Origin: JAOTYV01 sp041557595
GTDB lineage: Bacteria > Pseudomonadota > Alphaproteobacteria > UBA8366
DNA length: 21,824 nucleotides
Assembly (NCBI GenBank): GCA_041557595.1
Contig: JBFFGE010000068.1
Location: 1 to 21,824 of the forward strand
Reading direction: 5' to 3'
The position numbers and the translations under genes were made by a program. Below, one piece after another: positions 15,698 through 21,824 of the stretch. The notes below the pieces were generated by a model. That model worked only from the letters and a program-made list of their open reading frames with translations, made no database searches and was not told the DNA's origin. Each line of letters opens with the position of its first letter. Within the stretch, counting starts at the first letter, position 1.

Positions 15698-15713
15698 AGA
15701 GCCGATCGGCTCT
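15698..15713. promoter_or_regulatory. 16-base perfect palindrome upstream of the small exported protein gene
   Basis: AGAGCCGATCGGCTCT is a perfect palindrome lying directly 5' of the AAGGAGG ribosome site on the minus strand. It is either a dimeric repressor operator overlapping the transcript start or, if transcribed, a tight leader hairpin next to the ribosome site. Confidence 0.45.
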
Positions 15714-15852
15714 CACCAAATTACGCGTCTCCCTGGTCACGTATCGAAGTAGCAAACAGTCGGTACGGAGGGCTTGGTAACGTCCGTGCCCAAAACACAA
15801 TGATCTCAGGCATATCAATCAACAATCACGCCGAACACAAATATTGTAAAAA

Positions 15853-15889
15853 TCGACGGAAGTTCTAGTTGGAATCTAGAAATCGTCGA
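15853..15889. repeat. Compound inverted repeat
   Basis: TTCTAG (15863-15868) and CTAGAA (15876-15881) pair around a 7-base loop. Outside them TCGACG (15853-15858) and CGTCGA (15884-15889) also pair, with a small internal loop. It lies in the AT-rich part of the gap. It could be an operator or a transcript-end structure; no T-run follows on either side. Confidence 0.45.
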
Positions 15890-15924
15890 CTTCGTATTAT
15901 TGCAGATACACTAGGAATATAATA

Positions 15925-15939
15925 TTAAAGCTTGCTTAA
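15925..15939. promoter_or_regulatory. CtrA-type box TTAA-N7-TTAA
   Basis: TTAA (15925-15928), seven bases, then TTAA (15936-15939) matches the published full consensus of the alphaproteobacterial response regulator CtrA. The site is 243 bases from the start of the small exported protein gene and 278 bases from the TauD-type gene start. The local AT-richness raises the chance of coincidence. Confidence 0.35.
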
Positions 15940-16216
15940 ACGCGAAAACTTTACTGCGTTTTCTCTATTTTCGATTATCCAAATCGTCCCGACGGGTCAA
16001 CGTTTTGCCCGCAAATCGCGACAGCATCCGGCCTTTCCGGCAGCGGTTTCGCAAAAATCGTCGCGCCTGCTTTCGGCCGTGATCCGCACGACGGTCGCGC
16101 GGCGCTTCGCGCTTTGACGGCGAATGGTTGCGAACGCTAGGATGCGCGGCAGTTCGGGTGACTATCAATGGCGCGGCCCATTGCGCAGAGATGAAGTAGC
16201 GAAGCGAGGAATTGAA

Positions 16217-17254
16217 ATGGCCGATCGATTGAATACGCCGGTCACCGGTCCTACTGCCTGGCGGCGGGCCGACATCGATGCCGATGACCAGTGGATTTAT
16301 CATCTGAGCGCATCGGATATCGCGGAGTTGGAAAGCGCCACCTGCGCCATTCGCGATCGCGGCTGCTCCCCGATGGATTTCGAGCAGGCCGATTTTCCGT
16401 TGCCCCGCTTCACCGACCGCCTCCAGAGCCTGATCGATCAGGTCGAAAACCGGCGCGGCTTCATCGTGATCCGTGGCCTGCCCATCGACCGTTACGACCG
16501 CCCCATTATCGAAACGATCTATTGGGGGCTCGGCTGCCATTTCGGTCTGCCCATTTCGCAAAACGCCAAGGGGCAGCGCCTCGCAGAGGTCAAGGATCGG
16601 GGCTACGACTACTCGGAAATGAATGCCCGCGGCTATACAACGAGCGCCAAGCTGTTGCCGCATGTGGATACGTCCGACATGACCGCCCTGTTTTGCATGA
16701 ACCCGGCGAAAAGCGGCGGTCTTAGCACGTTGGTAAGTTCGGCCGCGATCTTCAATGAAATTCTCGCCAAGCACCCGGAATACCTGGACATCCTCTTCCG
16801 GGGCTTTCACCACGATTTGCGGGGCGAAGGCGTAACCGGCCATATCGACGAGGTGACCAACCACCGTATCCCGGTGTTCAGCCATTTTGCCGGACGCCTG
16901 AGCTGCAGCTTCAACTTCAAGATTATCGAATCCGCCGGAGTCAAGATGGGCAATCCCTTGACCGAGCAGGAACGGGCCGCGCTGGAATACATTCTGGAAT
17001 TGGCGGAACACCCCGATCTGCGCCTCGACATGGCCCTACGCCGCGGCGATATCCAGTTGATCAACAACTATACGCTGCTGCATTACCGCGGCGCCTATGT
17101 CGATCACGAAGACCCCGCGCTCCGGCGAAACATGCTGCGGCTGTGGGTGAATTTTCACGACGGACGTCCGCTCGAACCCGCCTTCGCCGATCGGTACAAC
17201 ACGGGTGCCCGCGGCGGCGTGGCGATTGGCCAGGGCAATGGCTACGCCATCTGA
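16217..17254 (+). CDS. TauD/TfdA-family dioxygenase, paralogue of 8385-9434
   Basis: This 345-residue enzyme is of the Fe(II)/2-oxoglutarate dioxygenase fold. The metal ligands are H149 and D151 in LLPHVDTSD and a distal His in INNYTLLHYRGAY (H289). The Arg-rich strand LRRNMLRLWV follows at about 302-311. It aligns end to end with the dioxygenase at 8385-9434, sharing RGLP, IYWG/LYWG, SQN-KG, HPEYL and RPL-AFA landmarks, and the HxD falls at the same residue numbers. The two are therefore paralogues, probably with different but related substrates; which substrates is unknown. I chose the ATG at 16217 behind GAGGA because it matches the paralogue's N-terminus. An in-frame ATG at 16124 would add 31 unrelated residues. 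The gene appears to stand alone downstream of the AT-rich regulatory gap, with a hairpin 125 bases past its stop. Confidence 0.87.
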   Translation: MADRLNTPVTGPTAWRRADIDADDQWIYHLSASDIAELESATCAIRDRGCSPMDFEQADFPLPRFTDRLQSLIDQVENRRGFIVIRGLPIDRYDRPIIETIYWGLGCHFGLPISQNAKGQRLAEVKDRGYDYSEMNARGYTTSAKLLPHVDTSDMTALFCMNPAKSGGLSTLVSSAAIFNEILAKHPEYLDILFRGFHHDLRGEGVTGHIDEVTNHRIPVFSHFAGRLSCSFNFKIIESAGVKMGNPLTEQERAALEYILELAEHPDLRLDMALRRGDIQLINNYTLLHYRGAYVDHEDPALRRNMLRLWVNFHDGRPLEPAFADRYNTGARGGVAIGQGNGYAI

Positions 17255-17379
17255 TCTGGCAAGACGGAATGCGCCGCGCGACTCATTTCGGACGCGACGC
17301 CGGCGGAACAACGCGCCGGTACGGTAAAGCGCAAACGCATGGCCGGCGCGCCGGATTCAATAACCGGCAGCCATGTCCT

Positions 17380-17421
17380 TAAACCATTTCTAGTTCAAAT
17401 TGTCCCAAGCTAAATGGTTTA
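17380..17421 (+). terminator. Stem-loop downstream of the second TauD-type gene
   Basis: TAAACCATTT (17380-17389) and AAATGGTTTA (17412-17421) are perfect 10-base inverted copies with a 22-base loop; on the plus strand TCTCTTTGTTATT follows. It may terminate the dioxygenase transcript, although the stem is AT-rich and the T-run imperfect. Confidence 0.4.
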
Positions 17422-17450
17422 TCTCTTTGTTATTACGCAAATACTTCGTC

Positions 17451-17469
17451 GCGAACCATTTCGGTTCGC
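17451..17469 (-). terminator. Short hairpin downstream of the SPOR gene
   Basis: GCGAACC (17451-17457) and GGTTCGC (17463-17469) pair around a five-base loop, 27 bases past the SPOR gene stop on the minus strand. No clear T-run follows, so a role in 3' end formation is only possible. Together with the neighbouring stem-loop it fills the gap between two convergent genes. Confidence 0.35.
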
Positions 17470-17495
17470 TCGGGATTTGCTCCAGGGGAACCCCA

Positions 17496-19085
17496 TCAAC
17501 GCTTGATCGGAAGACAGCCTTGTTTCTTGGCGGTCAGCGCCGCACACACCGCACGCGCCTCGGAGATCGTCGCGAACCGCCCGGTCTGCACCCTGAAGAA
17601 AGTGCCCCGCGACGCAATCGTGCGCTTTTCGACGATCAATTCGAGATTTCCGAGTTCCTTGGGAAATGACTTCTTGAGCCGCGCCCATTCGCGATTTGCA
17701 CGTTCCTGCGACTTCACCGACGACAATTGCACAAGAAACCTGCCGGTCGGCTTGGCCAGCGGGGCCGCGCTATCGGACGGCGTGGCCATCGCAACCGGGG
17801 CCCTGTCGGCGGTCGGCGGCGCCTTCGCCGCCTGTTGCGGCGCGGTCATGGCCGACGGCGCCTCCGGAGCGGCTTTGCCGGGCGATGCGGCGGCGGTCGC
17901 TTCCGGCTTGCCTGCGTTGGGGGTCATGCCTCTGGTCGGGGAATCGGCGCCACCCGCGACCTTATCGGTCGCGACAGCCGAATCGGGCTGTGCGGACGTC
18001 TCGGCCGCCTTGTCGGCCGGCGCCATGGCGGCGGGTTCAGAACCCGCAGCAGGCTGCCGGTCCGCCGCCACGGCGGCGCTACGCTCCGCAGGCGCCGTCG
18101 CTGCCTGCTTTGCCGGCAATTGGTCGGTCGCGGCTTGTCCTGCGTCAGGCGCATCCGTCGGCGGCGGCGCAGCCGGTAAGGCCTGTTCAATTTGCGTATT
18201 GGGCGTGCTCGACGGACTTCCCGTCCCCTCCCGAAGAACCCTGCTACTCGCGGGCAATTCCGGCGCGGCGGCGACAGGGGGATTGCCGGGCGCGGCTGCC
18301 ACGGGCGCCGGCGGCTCCGCCGGTTTGACGGCATCGGCGGTCATTGCCGGCGCCGTTTGGCTCTCGGCCGGGCTATCCGCGGGCATTTTCTCCGGCGCTT
18401 CCGCCACCGGGCGGTCCGTCGCGCCGGTCGCTTCCGGCGATTGTCCCGCGGTCTGTGCTGCCGTCTGTGCGGGCGGCGTCCAGGGCGCTTCCTGTTTCGC
18501 CGTTTTCTGTGCGCCGTCGTCGATAAACCAACCGCCCGAATAGATCACGATTGCCATGATACCGGTCAGCGCCGCCATGACATAGACGGCCTTCAACAAC
18601 CGTGCATCGCGCACCGCCTCTTGCTCCACATCGAGAATTTCCGGGTCCGGCACGTTCTCAGGCGTGGGGCCTACCTCGGGCGTCGGGCCGACCCTTGGTT
18701 CCGCAGCTTCCGTCGGCGCCGCCGCCGCGGCCGGCATCGATGGCTCAGCGGCCGCGGCGCGCACCGCAGGGGCGTCGGGATCTGTCGGCGCTTCGGACGG
18801 CTCGGGCGCCGCCTCGGTCCGTTCGAGTTCCGCACTCCGAAGCGATCGCTCCGATAGTTCAGGCAATGGAAAATTGCCGAGCCCGAATAAATCCTTGTTC
18901 CCGCCCTGCCCACTTGCGCCGCCGCTTTCGACGCCATCGGAGACCCCCTTATCGTTACCGGTCGGGGTTGGCGCAGCGACCGGCATTTCGGGCCTCGGAG
19001 TGGGCCGCACCTCGGCAGGTTCGGCCTCGCCTTTCCGGGCGAGCAGTGAGCTGGTCAGCGAAGCAGGTTTGTTTTTCTTCGGCAA
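17496..19085 (-). CDS. Single-pass membrane protein with C-terminal SPOR domain
   Basis: This is a 529-residue protein. Residues 1-160 are a polar, Pro/Ala/Glu-rich N-terminal part opening KKNKPASLTSSLLARKGE. One membrane helix lies at about 164-184 (VYVMAALTGIMAIVIYSGGW). A low-complexity Ala/Pro/Thr linker of some 250 residues follows, then a C-terminal SPOR domain (447-529; FLVQLSSVKSQERANREW, then FFRVQTGRFATISEARAVC). The type II layout puts SPOR in the periplasm, where such domains bind glycan strands lacking stem peptides, often at division sites. C514 and C524 may form a disulfide. The start codon is TTG at 19085, supported by AGGA seven bases upstream and an in-frame stop four codons before it. 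That stop is the end of the ParA gene, nine bases away, so the two are co-transcribed. The linker's exact length should be treated as variable. Confidence 0.82.
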   Translation of the reverse strand: MPKKNKPASLTSSLLARKGEAEPAEVRPTPRPEMPVAAPTPTGNDKGVSDGVESGGASGQGGNKDLFGLGNFPLPELSERSLRSAELERTEAAPEPSEAPTDPDAPAVRAAAAEPSMPAAAAAPTEAAEPRVGPTPEVGPTPENVPDPEILDVEQEAVRDARLLKAVYVMAALTGIMAIVIYSGGWFIDDGAQKTAKQEAPWTPPAQTAAQTAGQSPEATGATDRPVAEAPEKMPADSPAESQTAPAMTADAVKPAEPPAPVAAAPGNPPVAAAPELPASSRVLREGTGSPSSTPNTQIEQALPAAPPPTDAPDAGQAATDQLPAKQAATAPAERSAAVAADRQPAAGSEPAAMAPADKAAETSAQPDSAVATDKVAGGADSPTRGMTPNAGKPEATAAASPGKAAPEAPSAMTAPQQAAKAPPTADRAPVAMATPSDSAAPLAKPTGRFLVQLSSVKSQERANREWARLKKSFPKELGNLELIVEKRTIASRGTFFRVQTGRFATISEARAVCAALTAKKQGCLPIKR

Positions 19086-19094
19086 TTCTGGATC

Positions 19095-19796
19095 CTACCT
19101 TTCGGCGCAAAGCGTGTCGGCCGGCCCTTTGGACCGCAACAGACCTCCGTCAGTATTAAGGGCGGCGGGACGCATATTACGCTCCAATCTATTTTCCAAA
19201 TAGTCCCAAAGCTTGGTGATTTCCAGCGTCGAGCGGGAAGTATCGGAAAGCTCCATGACGGTGCGCCCATCGATCATGCTGGCGGCAAAATCTACGCGTT
19301 GATGAATAATCGACGGCGCCAGGGTGCCGTGCTGGGAAAGTGCGATGGCCGCCTCGGTCGTGATCCGGGCGCGGGGCGTCGCCGCATTGACGATGAATAC
19401 CAGCGGTTTCCCGAGGGATTCGACCAGTTCGACGGTACGCCCGACCGACCGAAGGTCGTGCGGACTCGGGCGGGTCGGCACCAGGACGACGTCCGACACG
19501 CGGATCACATCGGTAATGGTCGCGGTAATCGCCGGCGGCGTGTCGATAATCAGGAGATCGATACCAAGTTCTTCCAATTGCTGGATATCTTGCTTGAGCC
19601 GCTGTGTCGACGTATGAACGAATACGGGCGTGGGCGCCGCGCGCTCGTTCCACCAATCGGCGAGACTGCCCTGCGGATCCGTGTCGATCAGCGCGACCGA
19701 CCCGGCGCCGGCGCGTTCCGCCTGCACCGCAATGTGTCCGGCCAGGGTTGTCTTTCCGGAGCCGCCTTTTTGTGACGCAACTGCCACCACCCGCAT
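19095..19796 (-). CDS. ParA/MinD-family ATPase
   Basis: This 233-residue P-loop ATPase is of the ParA class. The deviant Walker A is QKGGSGKTT (residues 9-17, with the signature Lys10 and catalytic-site Lys15). Walker A' is ALIDTDPQGS (D38 and D40) and Walker B is LLIIDTPPA (D85). In this family ATP drives dimerisation, and the dimer positions DNA, proteins or envelope complexes. No ParB gene or parS-like site lies beside it, and it is followed at nine bases by the SPOR membrane protein gene. A role in placing an envelope or division complex is therefore more likely than plasmid partition; this is inferred from context. I chose the ATG at 19796 with GGGAG upstream because it starts directly at the first strand. 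Upstream ATGs at 19850 and 19844 would add 16-18 residues. A TATAAAT on the minus strand (19882-19888) could be its -10. Confidence 0.87.
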   Translation of the reverse strand: MRVVAVASQKGGSGKTTLAGHIAVQAERAGAGSVALIDTDPQGSLADWWNERAAPTPVFVHTSTQRLKQDIQQLEELGIDLLIIDTPPAITATITDVIRVSDVVLVPTRPSPHDLRSVGRTVELVESLGKPLVFIVNAATPRARITTEAAIALSQHGTLAPSIIHQRVDFAASMIDGRTVMELSDTSRSTLEITKLWDYLENRLERNMRPAALNTDGGLLRSKGPADTLCAER

Positions 19797-20603
19797 TCCT
19801 GTCTCCCAACTCCGTGATACGCCACGCGGCTGGCGCGCATCCATGTTCATGACGGCCCCAGCATCACACAAAGCAATCAATATTTATAGCGCTTCGCCCA
19901 ACGCTTATGCTGTTTCAGTCCGGCAACCCGCGCGCACCCCTAAAGGACGCCTCCGTCCCCGGCGCACCGCATCTGAACAATCTTCCCGCCAATGGTCAAC
20001 ACCTAGTAGCACAATCAACAGTTGCCCCCGCATCTAGGTATCGGGGGCCATTGAATTTCCCTCGCTCCATCGGCTCAATATCTTTCGGGGTAATTCCACT
20101 TTGTGGGTCCGGCGCCGCAATTTCGGCCGGTTGTTGCCCGACTCGGCTGGTCAAAATCAAGATTGTGCGCGAAACGCCAATACCGGCGGCGGTCCGATTT
20201 TGCAACCTGCCGTCGCAGTGGGGAGCCGCCGTCGCCGGCTACGAATGCAGGCGGCCGCCTACCAATGTGGGCAGCCGGCTAATAATCCTAATCGAGGGCA
20301 ACGAAGCCCATCTGTCGCCCCGAAATTTCCTGCCAACACAATCGATCCTGCGATTCGATACTTCATAGGTGGTAGATCATCGGAACAGGGGTAGAGGGCG
20401 CTTTACACCTTTTTTACTAAATACCTATGCGCATTTTACGCATTTTGAAGCTACCCGCATACTCCCCTCACATAATAAGAACTTCAGTCGTTTTGGACGT
20501 TCACAAGAAACGCCGCAACGGGTGGAAGTAAAAATATACAAAATCCGGGAACACCGGAAACAACAAGATCGGCATTCAAGCCGTAATATCGCGGAGTACT
20601 GTA
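19797..20603. other. Long intergenic region without a supportable gene
   Basis: These 807 bases separate the ParA/SPOR operon (minus) from the membrane pair (plus). Open frames here have no ribosome site and translate to sequences with no coding character. Seen features are a TATAAAT near the ParA side, a GC hairpin (20024-20048), and a direct repeat CGCATTTT at 20430-20437 and 20439-20446. TTTACACC followed by a T-run (20402-20415) may be part of a promoter. GGAG before the ATG at 20604 is the ribosome site. The size leaves room for an unrecognised small RNA or a decayed gene. Confidence 0.5.
20024..20048. repeat. GC-rich hairpin in the long gap
   Basis: GCCCCCG (20024-20030) and CGGGGGC (20042-20048) form a perfect 7-base stem with an 11-base loop (CATCTAGGTAT). 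No T-run follows on either strand. It may be part of an unannotated RNA or a binding site; nothing else assigns it. Confidence 0.4.
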
Positions 20604-20930
20604 ATGGTAACGGCAGTGATCGATGCAATATCGATCAGACATTTGGGTGCCGCTCTCGGCATTTTGATCGTTCTGCTTGGAATCTTGGACGTAATTTCCA
20701 CGAATATGGTGATTGCGGCAGGCGGGACCGAGATGAATCCGATCGTCGCCTGGACGATGGAGCATCTGGAACACTGGTGGCAAATGCCAAAGCTGGCAAT
20801 CCACATTGTCGCCGGCCTGCTTGTTTTCCATTGGCTGAACAGCCGCTTCACGGCGACGCTCGCCTTCCTTCTGGTGTTTATGTACGGCGTCGTCGTTCAC
20901 CATAACTTCTCCTTGCTCATGTCCGTCTAA
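20604..20930 (+). CDS. Small three-helix membrane protein, DUF5658-like
   Basis: This gene encodes a 108-residue integral membrane protein. Three hydrophobic helices lie at about 14-36, 64-78 and 83-104. The first is followed by the conserved-looking LDVISTNMVIAAGGTEMNPI, where an Asp in the helix and a Glu-x-Asn-Pro after it recall DUF5658-type proteins; that link is from memory of the family pattern. His-rich points (HLEHWW, VVHHN) lie near membrane ends. The start is the ATG at 20604 with GGAG nine bases upstream. The next gene begins 21 bases after its stop on the same strand, so the two form an operon of membrane proteins. The function of the family is unknown to me. It probably sits in the inner membrane, as there is no signal peptide apart from the helices. 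Confidence 0.75.
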   Translation: MVTAVIDAISIRHLGAALGILIVLLGILDVISTNMVIAAGGTEMNPIVAWTMEHLEHWWQMPKLAIHIVAGLLVFHWLNSRFTATLAFLLVFMYGVVVHHNFSLLMSV

Positions 20931-20951
20931 CGGTTGAACGGGAACGTCATC

Positions 20952-21710
20952 ATGCTTGCCCCTCTTCTCCTTGGTATCGTCGGTTCGTTGGCCACCGCAA
21001 TCACCGTTTGCGTCCTCGCGGCGCGGCGCGGATTTCGGGCCTGGTCCGCCGCCGGCCTCGTCACCATGCTCCTCTTCGGCCTGATTTTCGGCGGCGTGCT
21101 GCAGATTTTTGCGATGGCCGTGGATCCCGCCCCGTTATCGGCGGTACTTATCCAGCCGGAAACTCTCTATCTCGCCTATGCCGCCACCAGCGCCGTGCTT
21201 GCCTTCGTTGTGACGGTAGGACTCAGTAACGCGGTTCTGGGCATGATCGACCGGCAGGGTCAGCCGCGCGGCCACGGCGCAGCCGCGCTGCGCTGGGCGG
21301 TATTCGCGATGATCGCCGCCGCGGTCGCAGGCCCCATCCTGATCCACAACCAATCGTCGATCGATCGCGCGCTGGTAGCCAATGAAGCGGAAATCGCGGC
21401 GCTTCGAACCACCTATAAAGACGGCCTCGAGCGGCTGATGCAGATCGGCGCCGTGACCAAAATTCATGTCGGCGACAACGCGATTACCCATTTCATCGCC
21501 AAGCCGCTCTATGCCCTCGGCGAGAAACGATTGGCCGAGTATGCGAAAGCGTCGATGATCTACAACGTTTACGTCGCAGGCAACGAGCCTAAACCGATCG
21601 TTCTGCGCAACGCCGCCACGACCCAGCGAATTGGCGTCTTCGGCATGGACGGCGTGTATACCGTCGATCCGAACCGGCATGCGCCGCGGAATGCAAAGCT
21701 GCAACACTGA
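20952..21710 (+). CDS. Four-helix membrane protein with C-terminal soluble domain, unknown function
   Basis: This is a 252-residue protein with four likely membrane helices at about 3-23, 31-56, 70-93 and 112-132. A soluble C-terminal domain of some 115 residues follows, opening with a helix (IDRALVANEAEIAALRTTYKD). It then has strand/helix elements with MIYNVYVAGNEPKP and GVFGMDGVYTVDPNRHAP. An even number of helices would place both ends on the same side, with Arg-rich loops (AARRGFRAW) suggesting the inside. I do not recognise the family. I chose the ATG at 20952; the frame reaches a TTG at 20934 that overlaps the gap after the previous gene and has no better ribosome site (GGGAA precedes the ATG weakly). 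The 21-base gap to the upstream gene implies co-expression and possibly a two-subunit membrane complex. Confidence 0.7.
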   Translation: MLAPLLLGIVGSLATAITVCVLAARRGFRAWSAAGLVTMLLFGLIFGGVLQIFAMAVDPAPLSAVLIQPETLYLAYAATSAVLAFVVTVGLSNAVLGMIDRQGQPRGHGAAALRWAVFAMIAAAVAGPILIHNQSSIDRALVANEAEIAALRTTYKDGLERLMQIGAVTKIHVGDNAITHFIAKPLYALGEKRLAEYAKASMIYNVYVAGNEPKPIVLRNAATTQRIGVFGMDGVYTVDPNRHAPRNAKLQH

Positions 21711-21824
21711 ATACTAAAACGCCGCTTTTGGAAATCATCTAAAATTCCATTAATAACGTTAAGGCAATATGTATATTGTTTATTTAATTAATATAATTAG
21801 ATAAATATCCAATCCCATTATAAA
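21711..21824. other. Strongly AT-rich non-coding end of the window
   Basis: The last 114 bases are far more AT-rich than the rest and contain no gene. CAATAT (21765-21770) and ATATTG (21773-21778) form a short palindrome-like pair, followed by TTTAATTAATATAATTAG. The region may be a promoter or nucleoid-protein-bound stretch for a gene beyond the window. Confidence 0.5.

Larger units (their letters stand above)
15683..16216. other. AT-rich, structure-rich intergenic region
   Basis: These 534 bases separate two divergent genes. I see no supportable gene: short open frames lack ribosome sites and coding character. The segment 15780-15960 is much more AT-rich than the genome around it. It contains a compound inverted repeat, a TATAAT hexamer (15918-15923) without a well-spaced -35, and a TTAA-N7-TTAA motif. 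AAACGC (15938-15943) and GCGTTT (15956-15961) form a weak stem. From 16000 onward it is GC-rich again and leads to GAGGA before the ATG at 16217. Confidence 0.6.

Noticed and set aside
15965..17011. A 348-codon minus-strand frame opposite the second TauD-type gene
   Set aside because: It is antisense to a clear dioxygenase with HxD...H ligands and shows no family signature.
17503..18543. A 346-codon plus-strand frame rich in Gly/Ala/Ser opposite the SPOR gene
   Set aside because: It mirrors the low-complexity Ala/Pro linker of the SPOR protein on the other strand and has no ribosome site.
17496..19796. The ParA gene as a plasmid partition locus
   Set aside because: There is no ParB gene, no iterated parS-like repeats and no replication gene nearby, and the partner gene is a SPOR membrane protein.
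19907..20368. A 153-codon plus-strand frame in the long gap
   Set aside because: There is no ribosome site, the composition is unlike the neighbouring genes, and no domain is recognisable.

Overview
The window is a GC-rich chromosomal segment from an alphaproteobacterium, perhaps a free-living Rhodospirillales-like organism. The taxon is inferred from gene content: a fused PabB-PabC, a tricarballylate-dehydrogenase-like flavoprotein, TauD-type dioxygenases, a CxPxR sulfatase, a SPOR protein paired with an orphan ParA, and CtrA-like TTAA motifs. I see no rRNA, tRNA, CRISPR array, insertion sequence or phage gene. Most genes start with ATG behind a clear Shine-Dalgarno sequence. The exceptions are pabBC (GTG) and the SPOR gene (TTG).

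Layout. The left edge (2-604) is the C-terminal end of an ADP-forming acyl-CoA synthetase. A small membrane protein (616-993, minus) and the bifunctional folate enzyme PabB-PabC (1242-3038, minus) follow, with a long perfect hairpin against the pabBC stop codon. A TcuA-like FAD enzyme (3351-4826, plus) converges on a degenerate family-2 glycosyltransferase (4887-6020, minus). That gene is divergent from a sulfatase (6212-7669, plus). A small exported protein (7752-8141, minus) and a TauD/TfdA-type dioxygenase (8385-9434, minus) come next.

The metabolic core is 9677-13788: hpd, phhA, an hmgA-like gene and a fumarylacetoacetase-like gene, co-oriented with gaps of 15, 41 and 24 bases. Together they would take phenylalanine to tyrosine and 4-hydroxyphenylpyruvate to homogentisate, then to maleylacetoacetate and fumarate plus acetoacetate. 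The transaminase, maleylacetoacetate isomerase and pterin-recycling enzyme are not here. The dioxygenase at 8385-9434 is divergently transcribed from this operon, and a colinear paralogue lies at 16217-17254.

The right part holds less familiar genes. These are an exported protein with two apparent copies of one domain (13963-15153), a small exported protein (15347-15682, minus), and an AT-rich regulatory-looking gap (15683-16216). After the second TauD-type gene comes a two-gene ParA/SPOR operon (17496-19796, minus). An 800-base gap with no supportable gene follows, then a two-gene membrane operon (a DUF5658-like protein and a four-helix protein, 20604-21710). The window ends in strongly AT-rich non-coding DNA.

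No single locus is provably a new system. The best candidates for undescribed biology are the ParA/SPOR operon, the membrane pair at 20604-21710, the tandem-domain exported protein, and the TauD-type enzyme facing the phenylalanine/tyrosine operon. All positions were read by eye and no database search was run.
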